This document shows positions 1 to 7,582 of a stretch of 64,000 nt of DNA, in pieces (the first letter of the stretch is position 1; the number at the start of each line of letters is the position of its first letter). The notes under the pieces are model-generated. The model was not told the DNA's origin. It saw nothing but the letters and a program-made list of their open reading frames with translations, and made no database searches. The position numbers were made by a program, and so were the translations under genes. The stretch comes from Brevibacterium sp. 'Marine' (GTDB lineage: Bacteria > Actinomycetota > Actinomycetes > Actinomycetales > Brevibacteriaceae): contig NZ_CP051626.1 in NCBI RefSeq assembly GCF_012844365.1, forward strand, positions 4,030,001-4,094,000. Reading direction: 5' to 3'.

Positions 1-963
1 GCTCCGTGGATCTTCGTGGCGGCAGCCGTTCTTGTCGCGTACACCTCGAAGGGAAAGCTCGCCGCCGTCGTTGCGCTCACCGCCTTCGTCCTGCTCATCA
101 GCGGCCTGCAGGCGTTCATCCTGGACCAGAAGGACGCGACGTTCACGACGTCGTTCTTCCTCGGCATCGCCACCGGCCCGCTCATCTTCGACCTGTTCGC
201 GGGACTGTCCCCCGCGGGCAGGAAGGCGATGCGGCAGGAGGGCAAGCGCGAATTCGCCCTCGCCCCCGACGTTCCGCGCTCCGGTGGCCGGATCCCGAAC
301 CCCTTCACGGTCCTCGACCGCACCCAGCTGACGTACACGACCGGATCTGCGGTGATCACCTCGGCGACCTTCGTCTTCTCACCCGTGGCCATGGCCGTGC
401 TCATGGGCGAGATCGCCGGCAGCCGGATCAAGAACGGCTTCCACCGGCTGACGACGGTGGCCACGGTGCGCAACGCGACCACCGAATCGACCTATATCGC
501 CGAGACGCTCATTCCCCTCATCGCCATCGGCCTGCCGCTCTCACCCGTGGCCGCCGGTCCCGCGGCACCGCTGTTCAACGCTCCGCCGGTCTACACCCTC
601 GATGCCGAGGCGGGAACGACGAACAACCTCCACGATCTGCTCACGACCGGGCAGTTCGCCCTCTTCGCCGTGATCGCGGCGGTCATCGCCATCGTCATCG
701 CCTACCCGTTCGTGATGACGAACGCCCATCGGGCGGCGACCTGGGTGATGCGATCGGTCTCACACGAGGCGATCATCGCTGGGTTCGCGGCCCTCATCTG
801 CGTCATCTGCCTCTACGAAGGAGGACTGCTGGCACTCGGTGTGACGATCACCGTCGGCCTCGTCGGGGGACTGTTCAACCGGATGATCGGCATGCACGCC
901 GGCGTCCAGTTCATGGGCTATTACGTCGCCGTGCTCACCGTGCCTGCGATCCTTGCCCTGTAA
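1..963 (+). CDS. Tripartite tricarboxylate transporter permease, TctA-like (5' end outside window)
   Basis: The reading frame is open from base 1, so the gene starts before the window; about 320 C-terminal residues are present against roughly 500 for a whole TctA. The protein is almost entirely hydrophobic helices. The segment NATTESTYIAETLIPLIAIGLPLSPVAAGP resembles the second conserved Gly/Pro-rich permease repeat of TctA (GLPxSxxAA-like). TctA is the large membrane subunit of TTT carboxylate importers and works with TctB and a periplasmic or lipid-anchored TctC, neither of which is visible here; they may lie to the left. The substrate cannot be read from sequence. It stops 28 bp before the convergent siderophore-binding lipoprotein gene. 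Confidence 0.7.
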   Translation, partial: APWIFVAAAVLVAYTSKGKLAAVVALTAFVLLISGLQAFILDQKDATFTTSFFLGIATGPLIFDLFAGLSPAGRKAMRQEGKREFALAPDVPRSGGRIPNPFTVLDRTQLTYTTGSAVITSATFVFSPVAMAVLMGEIAGSRIKNGFHRLTTVATVRNATTESTYIAETLIPLIAIGLPLSPVAAGPAAPLFNAPPVYTLDAEAGTTNNLHDLLTTGQFALFAVIAAVIAIVIAYPFVMTNAHRAATWVMRSVSHEAIIAGFAALICVICLYEGGLLALGVTITVGLVGGLFNRMIGMHAGVQFMGYYVAVLTVPAILAL

Positions 964-991
964 GGCACGCGTCCTGCGGCGTGCACAGTGC

Positions 992-1939
992 TCAGGCCAT
1001 GAACTTCTGCATGTCGTCGAGCACCCGGTTCGCCGCGACGACCGAAGCGTTGAGGAACCACGGGTCGACGTCGACGGGGAACGCGTGCCCCGCCTCGACG
1101 ACGTCCAGCTCCTTCCACAGGTCTGACTCGGTGGGACTGGCCTTGCCCTCGGGGAAGGCATGGAAGAGCCAGTCGGCGTCGAGCAGCTCGACCTTCTCCA
1201 GCGAGAGCTCATGGCTGGGCCTGTCGTCGAAGCGCTGGGATTCGGGGCGGATCAGCCCGGAGTCCTCGGCGACGATGCTCGCCAGGGAGTGCTTGCCGAA
1301 GTAGAGGTACTGATCCCCCTTCGACCGCACAAGCGAGACGCTCTCCTGCGTTCCGCGCTTCCTCCCCCACTCCCGCGCCCGCTTCTCATAGTCCTCGAGC
1401 AGCGTTCGGCCCTTCGCCTCTTCGCCGAGTGCCTCGGCGACGATCCCCAGATCGTCTTTGAAGTTCTCCGACCCGCCGTTCGTCTTGACCACCTCGGCGA
1501 TGCCCGTCAGCTCCTGTTCGAGCTGCGTCTCAGCACGCTTGTTCGACAGGATGAGGTCGGGTTCGAGCTCGGCGATCTTCTCGAGGTCGGGGTTCGCTCG
1601 TTCCCCGACGATTTCGATCGCATCGAGGTCGAAGTCCGCACCGAACTCGCCCTTGAGGAAGTCGGGGATCCCGCTGCTGTTCGTCGCCGCGGCCACGGCG
1701 ACCGTCATGCCCACCGGCATGATCCCCAGAGCCAGGCAGTGGTCGAGGTGGCCGGTCGAGGTCGCGACGATGCGGCTCGGTGCCCCGTCCTTCCTCGCCG
1801 AGGCGGAGGACTCAGGCGAGGACGAACCGCCGCTCGAGCAGGCGGAGAGGAGGAGCGCGGATCCGAGTCCGGCCACCCCTCCGAGGAGGGAACGACGGGT
1901 GGGCATGGGCGTGCGGACGGCATTCGGAGAGATTGTCAC
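992..1939 (-). CDS. Iron-siderophore ABC transporter substrate-binding lipoprotein
   Basis: FecB/FepB-type (periplasmic-binding cluster A-II) protein that captures ferric siderophore outside the membrane and delivers it to a permease. The N-terminus has a twin-arginine stretch (TRRSLLGG, Arg15-Arg16), a hydrophobic core and a lipobox LLSAC with the lipidated Cys34, so it is probably a Tat-exported lipoprotein. The body shows the family pattern (MTVAVAAATNSS, NPDLEKIAELEPDLILSN). The start is uncertain: GTG at 1939 abuts the iron box, while ATG at 1906 (MPTRRSLL) also gives a full signal peptide; neither has a strong RBS. No permease or ATPase gene is adjacent, so it must use a transporter encoded elsewhere. 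It is convergent with the TctA-like gene. Confidence 0.85.
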   Translation of the reverse strand: MTISPNAVRTPMPTRRSLLGGVAGLGSALLLSACSSGGSSSPESSASARKDGAPSRIVATSTGHLDHCLALGIMPVGMTVAVAAATNSSGIPDFLKGEFGADFDLDAIEIVGERANPDLEKIAELEPDLILSNKRAETQLEQELTGIAEVVKTNGGSENFKDDLGIVAEALGEEAKGRTLLEDYEKRAREWGRKRGTQESVSLVRSKGDQYLYFGKHSLASIVAEDSGLIRPESQRFDDRPSHELSLEKVELLDADWLFHAFPEGKASPTESDLWKELDVVEAGHAFPVDVDPWFLNASVVAANRVLDDMQKFMA

Positions 1940-1958
1940 ATTGGTGAGCCTACCCTAA
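1940..1958 (-). promoter_or_regulatory. DtxR/IdeR-type iron box
   Basis: ATTGGTGAGCCTACCCTAA matches the DtxR/IdeR consensus TTAGGTTAGSCTAACCTAA at about 15 of 19 positions. It lies directly upstream of the siderophore-binding lipoprotein gene, so iron-dependent repression is expected. Confidence 0.7.
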
Positions 1959-2006
1959 CCATCCGCGTCGACTTCTCAGCTTCGCGTCAGCAATCGCCGT
2001 TTGCGA

Positions 2007-3020
2007 TCACCGCCACTGCGCCGTGACCGTGCGGATGTCGGCGACCACCTCGGCGACGGCGGAATCATGGGCGGCCACGATCGGATCGTGCCGGGCCCGC
2101 GACCCCGCCGAGGCGGCCGACCGAGACCGGGACACGAGCAGCACATCGCGCCGGCAGGCACTCAACGGCATCGGGATGACCTCGATGTCGGGGTCGGTCG
2201 ACAGGGAGGACTCGGGGATCATCGCGACCGCCAGACCGGCCGAGATCATCCGGTTGATGGCCGCGTAATCGTCCATCCGCATCCCCACCCGCGGTTCGAA
2301 GCCCGCGGACAGGCAGAAGGATCTGACCACCTCGTCGATGGCATCCCCGGGATCGATGCTGAACGCCCACGTCTGGGACACGAGCACGGCGAGGTCGGGC
2401 ATGCCGTGGGAGTCACGCTCGATCGGGCCGATCGAGCGCGGCACGCACAGGTGCAGCTGTTCCGAATAGAGGTGAGCGGCATTGAGGGTCGCGGGGATCC
2501 ACGTTCGGTCGATGTCAGTCGAGACCAGCAGCGCGAGGTCGAGGTCGCCGGATTCGAGCCGGGACACGAGCTTCGCGTGCTCGTCCATCGTCACGTCCAA
2601 GGCCGCGGTGAACACCTCGGTCCGCTCGCCCGCGACCGCCTCGTCGCGGGTCTGCCACCGCGGCCGGACCTGCAGCTGATCGTGCAACCGGGGGATCACG
2701 CGGGCTCCGACGGTGGGCACCGCCCCGATTCGCACCGGAACGGCCTGGGATTCCCGCCACAGCGCCACCTCGGCGCCGAGGCGGTCGCACAGCCCCAGAA
2801 TCTCCGTGGCCCGTGCGACGACGAGGCTGCCCACCGAAGTCGGGTGCGATCCGCGTGGTGAGCGGTCGATGAGCGTAGCCCCGAGCCTGCGCTCGAGGTT
2901 GCGCAGATGATGATTGACCGTCGGCTGGCTCCACGACAGCGCCGTCGCCGCGGCGGCCACGGATCCGGCCTCGGCGACGGCGCGCAGGGCGACGAGTCCG
3001 CGAGTGTCCAGAGGTTCCAT
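2007..3020 (-). CDS. LysR family transcriptional regulator
   Basis: A 337-residue LysR protein. The N-terminal winged HTH (residues about 5-65) reads VALRAVAEAGSVAAAATALS then SWSQPTVNHHLRNLERRLG, the recognition helix, which has the HHL variant rather than the usual SRQI. A type 2 periplasmic-binding-like effector domain follows (roughly 90-300). The insert around SQTWAFSIDPGDAIDEVV and the late YAAINRMISAGLAVAMIPESSL segment are normal for the effector fold. It is divergent from the decarboxylase-fold gene with a short shared intergenic region, the usual LysR arrangement, so that gene is the likely target. The effector is unknown. Confidence 0.88.
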   Translation of the reverse strand: MEPLDTRGLVALRAVAEAGSVAAAATALSWSQPTVNHHLRNLERRLGATLIDRSPRGSHPTSVGSLVVARATEILGLCDRLGAEVALWRESQAVPVRIGAVPTVGARVIPRLHDQLQVRPRWQTRDEAVAGERTEVFTAALDVTMDEHAKLVSRLESGDLDLALLVSTDIDRTWIPATLNAAHLYSEQLHLCVPRSIGPIERDSHGMPDLAVLVSQTWAFSIDPGDAIDEVVRSFCLSAGFEPRVGMRMDDYAAINRMISAGLAVAMIPESSLSTDPDIEVIPMPLSACRRDVLLVSRSRSAASAGSRARHDPIVAAHDSAVAEVVADIRTVTAQWR

Positions 3021-3037
3021 TGCTCTCCTCCATCGAG

Positions 3038-3059
3038 TTCAATACTGACTATAGAGCAA
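3038..3059. promoter_or_regulatory. Candidate LysR operator in divergent intergenic region
   Basis: TTCAATACTGACTATAGAGC is an imperfect dyad (ATA-CTGA-CTAT) between the LysR gene and the decarboxylase gene. It resembles the CAATACTATTG-type dyad found at the LysR gene near 15.56 kb. Assignment is by position and similarity only. Confidence 0.4.
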
Positions 3060-3111
3060 GGGAGGAAAGTTGCTATTCTCCCATACCCGCTCACCTCTCT
3101 ACTCTGGACAC

Positions 3112-4656
3112 ATGACCGTGCACCAGGACTCCCCCATGCCCCCGGCCCCGCACTCCTCCTCGGGGTCGGCGACGCATCCTGCCCTCACGCAGTCCCGCGC
3201 ACCCTATGCCGAAGCTCTGGCGTATGCGGCCGACCGCAATTCGCTGTTCCTGTCCACTCCCGGACACGGCGGCACGACCGAGGGCATCTCCGCAGGTCAG
3301 GCCGAATTCTTCGGCGAGCACACCCTCTCCCTGGACATCCCCCCGCTCTTCGACGGAATCGACCTCGGCGTCGATACCCCGAAGGACGAAGCTCTGCGCC
3401 TGGCCGCCGAGGCCTGGGGCGCCCGCCGCACCTGGTTCCTCACCAACGGCTCCTCTCAGGGCAACCGCATGGCCGCCCTGGCCGTCGGCACCCTCGGTTC
3501 CGGCGTCGTCGCCCAGCGCAGCGCGCATTCGAGCTTCATCGACGGCATCGTGCTGGCCGGGCTCAACCCCGGCTTCGTCTACCCCAACGTCGACGAGGTC
3601 AACGGCATCGCCCACGGCGTCACCCCCGACGCACTGCGCCGGGCCATCCGCAATCACCCCGAGCCGGTGACCGCCGTCTACCTCGTGACCCCGAGCTACT
3701 TCGGTGCCGTCGCCGACGTCGAATCCCTCGCCGAGGTGGCCCACGAAGCAGGTGCGGCACTGATCATCGACGCCGCGTGGGGTGCCCATTTCGGCTTCCA
3801 CCCGGACCTGCCGGCGTCCCCTGTCACCCAGGGCGCCGACATCGTCATCATGAGCACGCACAAGCTCGCCGGTTCGCTCACTCAGTCCGCACTGCTCCAC
3901 CTCGGTGACACCGAGTTCGCCGATCGCCTCGAACCGGCGCTGGCACGCGCGTTCATGATGACCGCCTCGACGAGCGAGAACGCCCACCTCATGGCCTCGA
4001 TCGACCTGGCCCGCCGCGCACTCATGACCTCGAAAGAGGCGATCACGGATTCGCTGGAGAACATCCGCCATATCCGTGCGCAGATCGAGGCCACCGACCG
4101 CTACCACCTGCTGTCCGGCGAGTTCCTCGGTCATGCCGACGTCGTCGATATCGACCCGTTCCGCCTGCCCATCGACATCACCGCCACCGGACTCGATGGC
4201 CACACAGTGCGCAAGCGTCTGGCCGAGGACTTCGACATCTTCCCCGAAATGTCGACGGCGACCACCCTCGTCGCCCTCATCGGCATCGGAAAGTCCCCGG
4301 ACATCGGCCGCCTCGTCGACGCCCTGGAGACTCTGCGCCTCGAAACCGCAGACTCCGCCACCGCGACGACCCCTGCCGCCGGCCTCCCGCCGCTGCCCAC
4401 GGCCGGCCGACTGGCGATGACCCCGCGCGAGGCGTACTTCGCCGATTCCGAACTCGTCACCGCCGCCGAGGCGGTCGGACGGGTGAGCGTGAGCTCACTG
4501 GCCGCGTACCCACCCGGAATCCCCAACGTCCTGCCCGGCGAGGAGATCACCGCCGACACCGTCGACTTCCTCCAGGCCGTGGCCGCGAGCCCGTCGGGAC
4601 ACGTCCGCGGCGCCGCCGATCCCGGGCTCGAGACCTATCGGGTCGTCAGGAACTGA
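3112..4656 (+). CDS. Orn/Lys/Arg decarboxylase-fold PLP enzyme
   Basis: Fold-type I PLP enzyme of the SpeA/CadA-like family that decarboxylates basic amino acids to di- and polyamines. ATG at 3112 (MTVHQDSP) is preferred over the upstream ATG at 3070. Visible motifs: the N-terminal STPGHGG substrate motif, the FLTNGSSQGN cofactor loop, the aspartate of IIDAAWGAHFGFHP that contacts the pyridine nitrogen, and the Schiff-base lysine in MSTHKLAGSLTQSALLH. The C-terminal domain carries LAAYPPGIPNVLPGE, typical of this family. At about 514 residues it is the short actinobacterial/Bacillus type, not the long enterobacterial inducible form. Exact substrate (arginine, lysine, ornithine or an aspartate-like relative) cannot be assigned. 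Probably controlled by the divergent LysR. Confidence 0.85.
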   Translation: MTVHQDSPMPPAPHSSSGSATHPALTQSRAPYAEALAYAADRNSLFLSTPGHGGTTEGISAGQAEFFGEHTLSLDIPPLFDGIDLGVDTPKDEALRLAAEAWGARRTWFLTNGSSQGNRMAALAVGTLGSGVVAQRSAHSSFIDGIVLAGLNPGFVYPNVDEVNGIAHGVTPDALRRAIRNHPEPVTAVYLVTPSYFGAVADVESLAEVAHEAGAALIIDAAWGAHFGFHPDLPASPVTQGADIVIMSTHKLAGSLTQSALLHLGDTEFADRLEPALARAFMMTASTSENAHLMASIDLARRALMTSKEAITDSLENIRHIRAQIEATDRYHLLSGEFLGHADVVDIDPFRLPIDITATGLDGHTVRKRLAEDFDIFPEMSTATTLVALIGIGKSPDIGRLVDALETLRLETADSATATTPAAGLPPLPTAGRLAMTPREAYFADSELVTAAEAVGRVSVSSLAAYPPGIPNVLPGEEITADTVDFLQAVAASPSGHVRGAADPGLETYRVVRN

Positions 4657-4968
4657 TCGGCGCGCAGTCACCGCCCCTGCCGCTCCCGGCGGCCTCGGTC
4701 GGCAACGCCACTGGACAAGTGAGACTGCCAATTAGACAACATCTTCATTGCGTATTTTCTGGACCACTGGGCGATTTCCAACGCAGGTAACTACCCTCGG
4801 GCGCATTCGTCGTGAACTGTGTCACAATTTTTATTGACACTCCCAGAGCACCACGCAAGGATGTTCTGCATTGTCGAAATCCGACAGCAACTGCCGCGCA
4901 GAGTCCGCACCATTCCGGCGACTCGGCCCTGCAACTTGCTTAGCAGCAGCTGAAACGAGGAACCACTG
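4657..4968. other. 312-bp intergenic region with a possible promoter
   Basis: No gene is seen. It is lower in GC than its surroundings. TTGACA at 4834-4839 followed after 17 bp by AAGGAT at 4857-4862 is a plausible but weak sigma-70-type promoter for the MFS gene starting at 4969. Confidence 0.4.
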
Positions 4969-6507
4969 ATGTCAGAAGGCCACGACAGATCCGCGCAGAA
5001 AGACAAGAAGCCGACCCGCAAGGAACGGCGTGCAATAAAGAAGCAGAAGCGGTTCGAGGCCGATGACTGCATCGTCGTCGAAACCAAATCGATCCGCACC
5101 GCCATCGGCGGCACCACCGTCGGCAACTTCATGGAATGGTTCGACTTCGGCGTCTACGGCTACTTGGCCGTGACGATGACGTCGGTGTTCACCGAAGGCA
5201 TGGACCGACAGATGGGTCTGCTCGTGACCCTCCTCGGATTCGCCGTGTCCTTCCTCGTCCGCCCGCTCGGCGGCATGGTGCTCGGCCCGCTCGGTGACAA
5301 GATCGGCCGCCAGAAGGTCCTGTTCTTCACGATGGCCACGATGGCCACCGCCACCGCCCTCATCGGCGTCCTGCCCACCGCGGCCCAGGTCGGCCTGTGG
5401 GTGATCGTCCCCCTCTACCTGCTGAAGATGATCCAGGGCTTCTCCACCGGCGGCGAGTACGCCGGTGCCACCACCTACGTCTCGGAGTTCGCTCCGGACA
5501 AGTCCCGCGGCTACTGGGCCTCGTGGCTCGATGTCGGCTCCTACCTCGGCTTCGCCGCCGGTGCGGGAACCGTCGCCATCACGACCGTGATCACCACTTC
5601 CATCCACGGCGAGAACGCCATGCTCGACGGCGGCTGGAGGATCCCGTTCCTCATCGCCATCCCGCTCGGCGCCGTCGCCATCTGGTTCCGTCTGAAGATC
5701 CCGGAGACCCCGAGCTTCGAATCGAGCGAGGAAGCCGGCCGCGACATCAAGGTCAAGGACGACAAGTACGCCCGGCACGGCCTCCTCGGCGTCATCCGCC
5801 ACTTCTGGAAAGAGATCCTCATCGGCATCGCCGTCGTCGCCGGCTCCCAGACGGTCGGCTACGCCCTGACGAGCTTCATGCCCACCTACCTGGAAGAGAC
5901 CGTCAAGGTCTCGAACGTCCAGGCGGCTGCGGCCACGATCCCGGTCCTCGTCATCATGTCGCTGTGCCTGCCGCTCATCGGCAAGCTCTCGGACAAGCTG
6001 GGACGGAAATTCGTCTTCCTCACGGCCGCGATCATGACGATCATCCTCATCGTCCCCGCCTTCGCCGTCATGCAGATCGGTGAGATGTGGGCAGTGATGG
6101 TGGCTCTGTTCATGGTCGCCCTGCCCGCCGGGTTCTACATCGCCTGCCTGGCCTCGACACTGCCGGCGCTGTTCCCGACCGCGTCGCGCTACGGTGCGAT
6201 GGGCCTGACGTTCAACCTCGGCGTCTCGCTGTTCGGCGGCACCACGCCGCTGTTCGCCCAGGCTCTCATCGATGTCACCGGCAACTCGTACATGCCCGCG
6301 TTCTACATCATGTTCTTCTCGGTCGTCGCACTCGTCGCAGTGCTGCTCATGAAGGAATCGGCGCACCGGCCGCTGCCGGGTTCGTTCCCGACGGTGAACA
6401 CCCACGAAGAGGCCGAAGAGCTCGCTCGCACCCAGGCGGACAACCCGGACATGGACATCGAGTCCATGCCGATCGTCGACACCGACCCCGACAAGGCACC
6501 CGCCTGA
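4969..6507 (+). CDS. MFS transporter, metabolite:H+ symporter (MHS/ProP-like) family
   Basis: A 512-residue, 12-helix permease. The start at 4969 follows GAGGAACCACTG, a good RBS. A basic cytoplasmic tail (residues 1-35) precedes GNFMEWFDFGVYGYLA, the signature opening helix of the MHS subfamily (ProP, KgtP, ShiA). The loop 2-3 motif GDKIGRQKVL and the helix 4-5 stretch QGFSTGGEYAGATTYVSE are also family hallmarks. MHS proteins import betaines, proline, dicarboxylates or aromatic acids with protons. The neighbouring OYE demethylase and proline racemase homologue suggest a proline or N-methylated proline substrate, but this is inference. It ends before a hairpin and a convergent GntR gene. Confidence 0.88.
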   Translation: MSEGHDRSAQKDKKPTRKERRAIKKQKRFEADDCIVVETKSIRTAIGGTTVGNFMEWFDFGVYGYLAVTMTSVFTEGMDRQMGLLVTLLGFAVSFLVRPLGGMVLGPLGDKIGRQKVLFFTMATMATATALIGVLPTAAQVGLWVIVPLYLLKMIQGFSTGGEYAGATTYVSEFAPDKSRGYWASWLDVGSYLGFAAGAGTVAITTVITTSIHGENAMLDGGWRIPFLIAIPLGAVAIWFRLKIPETPSFESSEEAGRDIKVKDDKYARHGLLGVIRHFWKEILIGIAVVAGSQTVGYALTSFMPTYLEETVKVSNVQAAAATIPVLVIMSLCLPLIGKLSDKLGRKFVFLTAAIMTIILIVPAFAVMQIGEMWAVMVALFMVALPAGFYIACLASTLPALFPTASRYGAMGLTFNLGVSLFGGTTPLFAQALIDVTGNSYMPAFYIMFFSVVALVAVLLMKESAHRPLPGSFPTVNTHEEAEELARTQADNPDMDIESMPIVDTDPDKAPA

Positions 6508-6522
6508 ACGAGGTCTGCACCT

Positions 6523-6552
6523 GAGCGGTGAGTGCATGAGCGGTGAGTGCAT
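6523..6552. repeat. Two tandem copies of a 15-mer
   Basis: GAGCGGTGAGTGCAT occurs twice back to back just after the MFS gene stop codon. It is noncoding and lies immediately before the large inverted repeat at 6559-6616. Confidence 0.85.
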
Positions 6553-6558
6553 GCATGA

Positions 6559-6616
6559 GCGGGTTCAAGATTCATACGTGGTGATCTTGATCAGTGCGTA
6601 TGAATTTTGAACCCGC
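6559..6616. terminator. Long inverted repeat between convergent genes, probable bidirectional terminator
   Basis: Arm 1 GCGGGTTCAAGATTCATACG (6559-6578) and arm 2 (6597-6616) are complementary at 19 of 20 positions around an 18-nt loop. It sits between the 3' ends of the convergent MFS and GntR genes. No clean U-tract follows on either strand, so termination would be Rho-assisted or hairpin-only. A protein-binding or mobile-element origin is possible. Confidence 0.6.
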
Positions 6617-6660
6617 GGGTACTGACACACCGCCGAGCGCGCCGCCGAGCGCGCCGGGGC

Positions 6661-7374
6661 TCAGCCGTCGGCGTCAGCCGGGACGCGCTTGAAGAAGTAG
6701 AGGTTCGACGTGACGAGGTCGGCCGCCTCGGCGGAGTTCCCTTCCTCGATGAGGTCGACGATCCGCGGCAGTTCGCGAGCGGAATCGACCGCGATGGCCC
6801 CGATCTGGTCCTGGTGCCGGTAGAGGCGCGACTGATCGCGCAGGCGCAGGCTGATCGCGGCGGCACGCCCGCCGAGTCCGTGCTCGAGCAGGGCCTCATG
6901 GAACCTGCGGTCCTGCGTATAGAACTTGGCCACGTCACCGTCCTCGGCCGCCGCGACGGTCGCCTCGGCGAGGCTGCGCAGTCGGGTGACCGCGTCCGCC
7001 TTGGTCGTCGATTCGCTCGTCGCGTCCGCATCGGCCCGCTGGCCGCGACCGACGATGTCATCACTGCCGGCCTCTGCCAGACTGCGGGCGGCGGGGACAG
7101 CGAGGAGGACGCGGATGGCGATGATCTCCTCGAGGTCCGCCTCGGTGACGGTGACCAGACGGAATCCGCGATTGGGGACGGCTTCCACGGTCCCTTCGGT
7201 CACGAGCGCCATCATCGCCTCGCGTACGGGACTGAGTGAGATGCCGAGCTGCTTGGCCAGGCCAGCAGCCGAATAGATCTTGTCTTCGGCGAGCTCACCG
7301 GCGGTGATGGCGTCGCGGATGATGCCCAGTGCCTGCTCGCGCAGCGATTCGGACTGTGTTCTCACTCGATCCAT
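6661..7374 (-). CDS. GntR family transcriptional regulator (FadR/FCD subfamily)
   Basis: A 237-residue regulator. The N-terminal winged HTH (residues about 8-72) contains SAAGLAKQLGISLSPVREAMMALVTEGTVEAVPNRGFRLV, typical of GntR. The helical C-terminal FCD ligand domain follows: DLEEIIAIRVLLAVPAAR near its start, then a histidine-containing F-x-E-A-L-L-E-H segment (RRFHEALLEH) typical of metal-dependent FCD sites. It is divergent from the OYE demethylase gene, with a perfect palindrome between them, and is the likely local repressor of demethylase and epimerase, and perhaps the MFS importer. An effector such as a proline-derived acid is a guess. Confidence 0.88.
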   Translation of the reverse strand: MDRVRTQSESLREQALGIIRDAITAGELAEDKIYSAAGLAKQLGISLSPVREAMMALVTEGTVEAVPNRGFRLVTVTEADLEEIIAIRVLLAVPAARSLAEAGSDDIVGRGQRADADATSESTTKADAVTRLRSLAEATVAAAEDGDVAKFYTQDRRFHEALLEHGLGGRAAAISLRLRDQSRLYRHQDQIGAIAVDSARELPRIVDLIEEGNSAEAADLVTSNLYFFKRVPADADG

Positions 7375-7507
7375 CTCACGCTCCCCTTCGATTCGTGGTC
7401 AGCAGTCCGAAACCGCACACCTCCTCCAGAGCGATGTGTGCGGCGACGATCTGCCGGTCGCCTATTGACAGCATAACCGTGAGATCGCACCATGGAAGCA
7501 GGTAGTC

Positions 7508-7521
7508 GGTAATCGATTACC
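7508..7521. promoter_or_regulatory. Perfect 14-bp palindrome, probable GntR operator
   Basis: GGTAATCGATTACC is a perfect inverted repeat in the GntR/demethylase divergent intergenic region, 62 bp upstream of the demethylase start. It is the best candidate operator for the adjacent regulator. Confidence 0.6.
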
Positions 7522-7582
7522 CGCCCGGACTCCCACGCGGAGTCATACCCACAGTGACGTTCCTGCAATGAAGGAGGAACCC

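Noticed and set aside
4972-6552. 526-residue open frame antisense to the MHS transporter
   Set aside because: Composition is typical of an antisense frame in high-GC DNA (His/Asp/Glu/Arg runs); no motif and no RBS.
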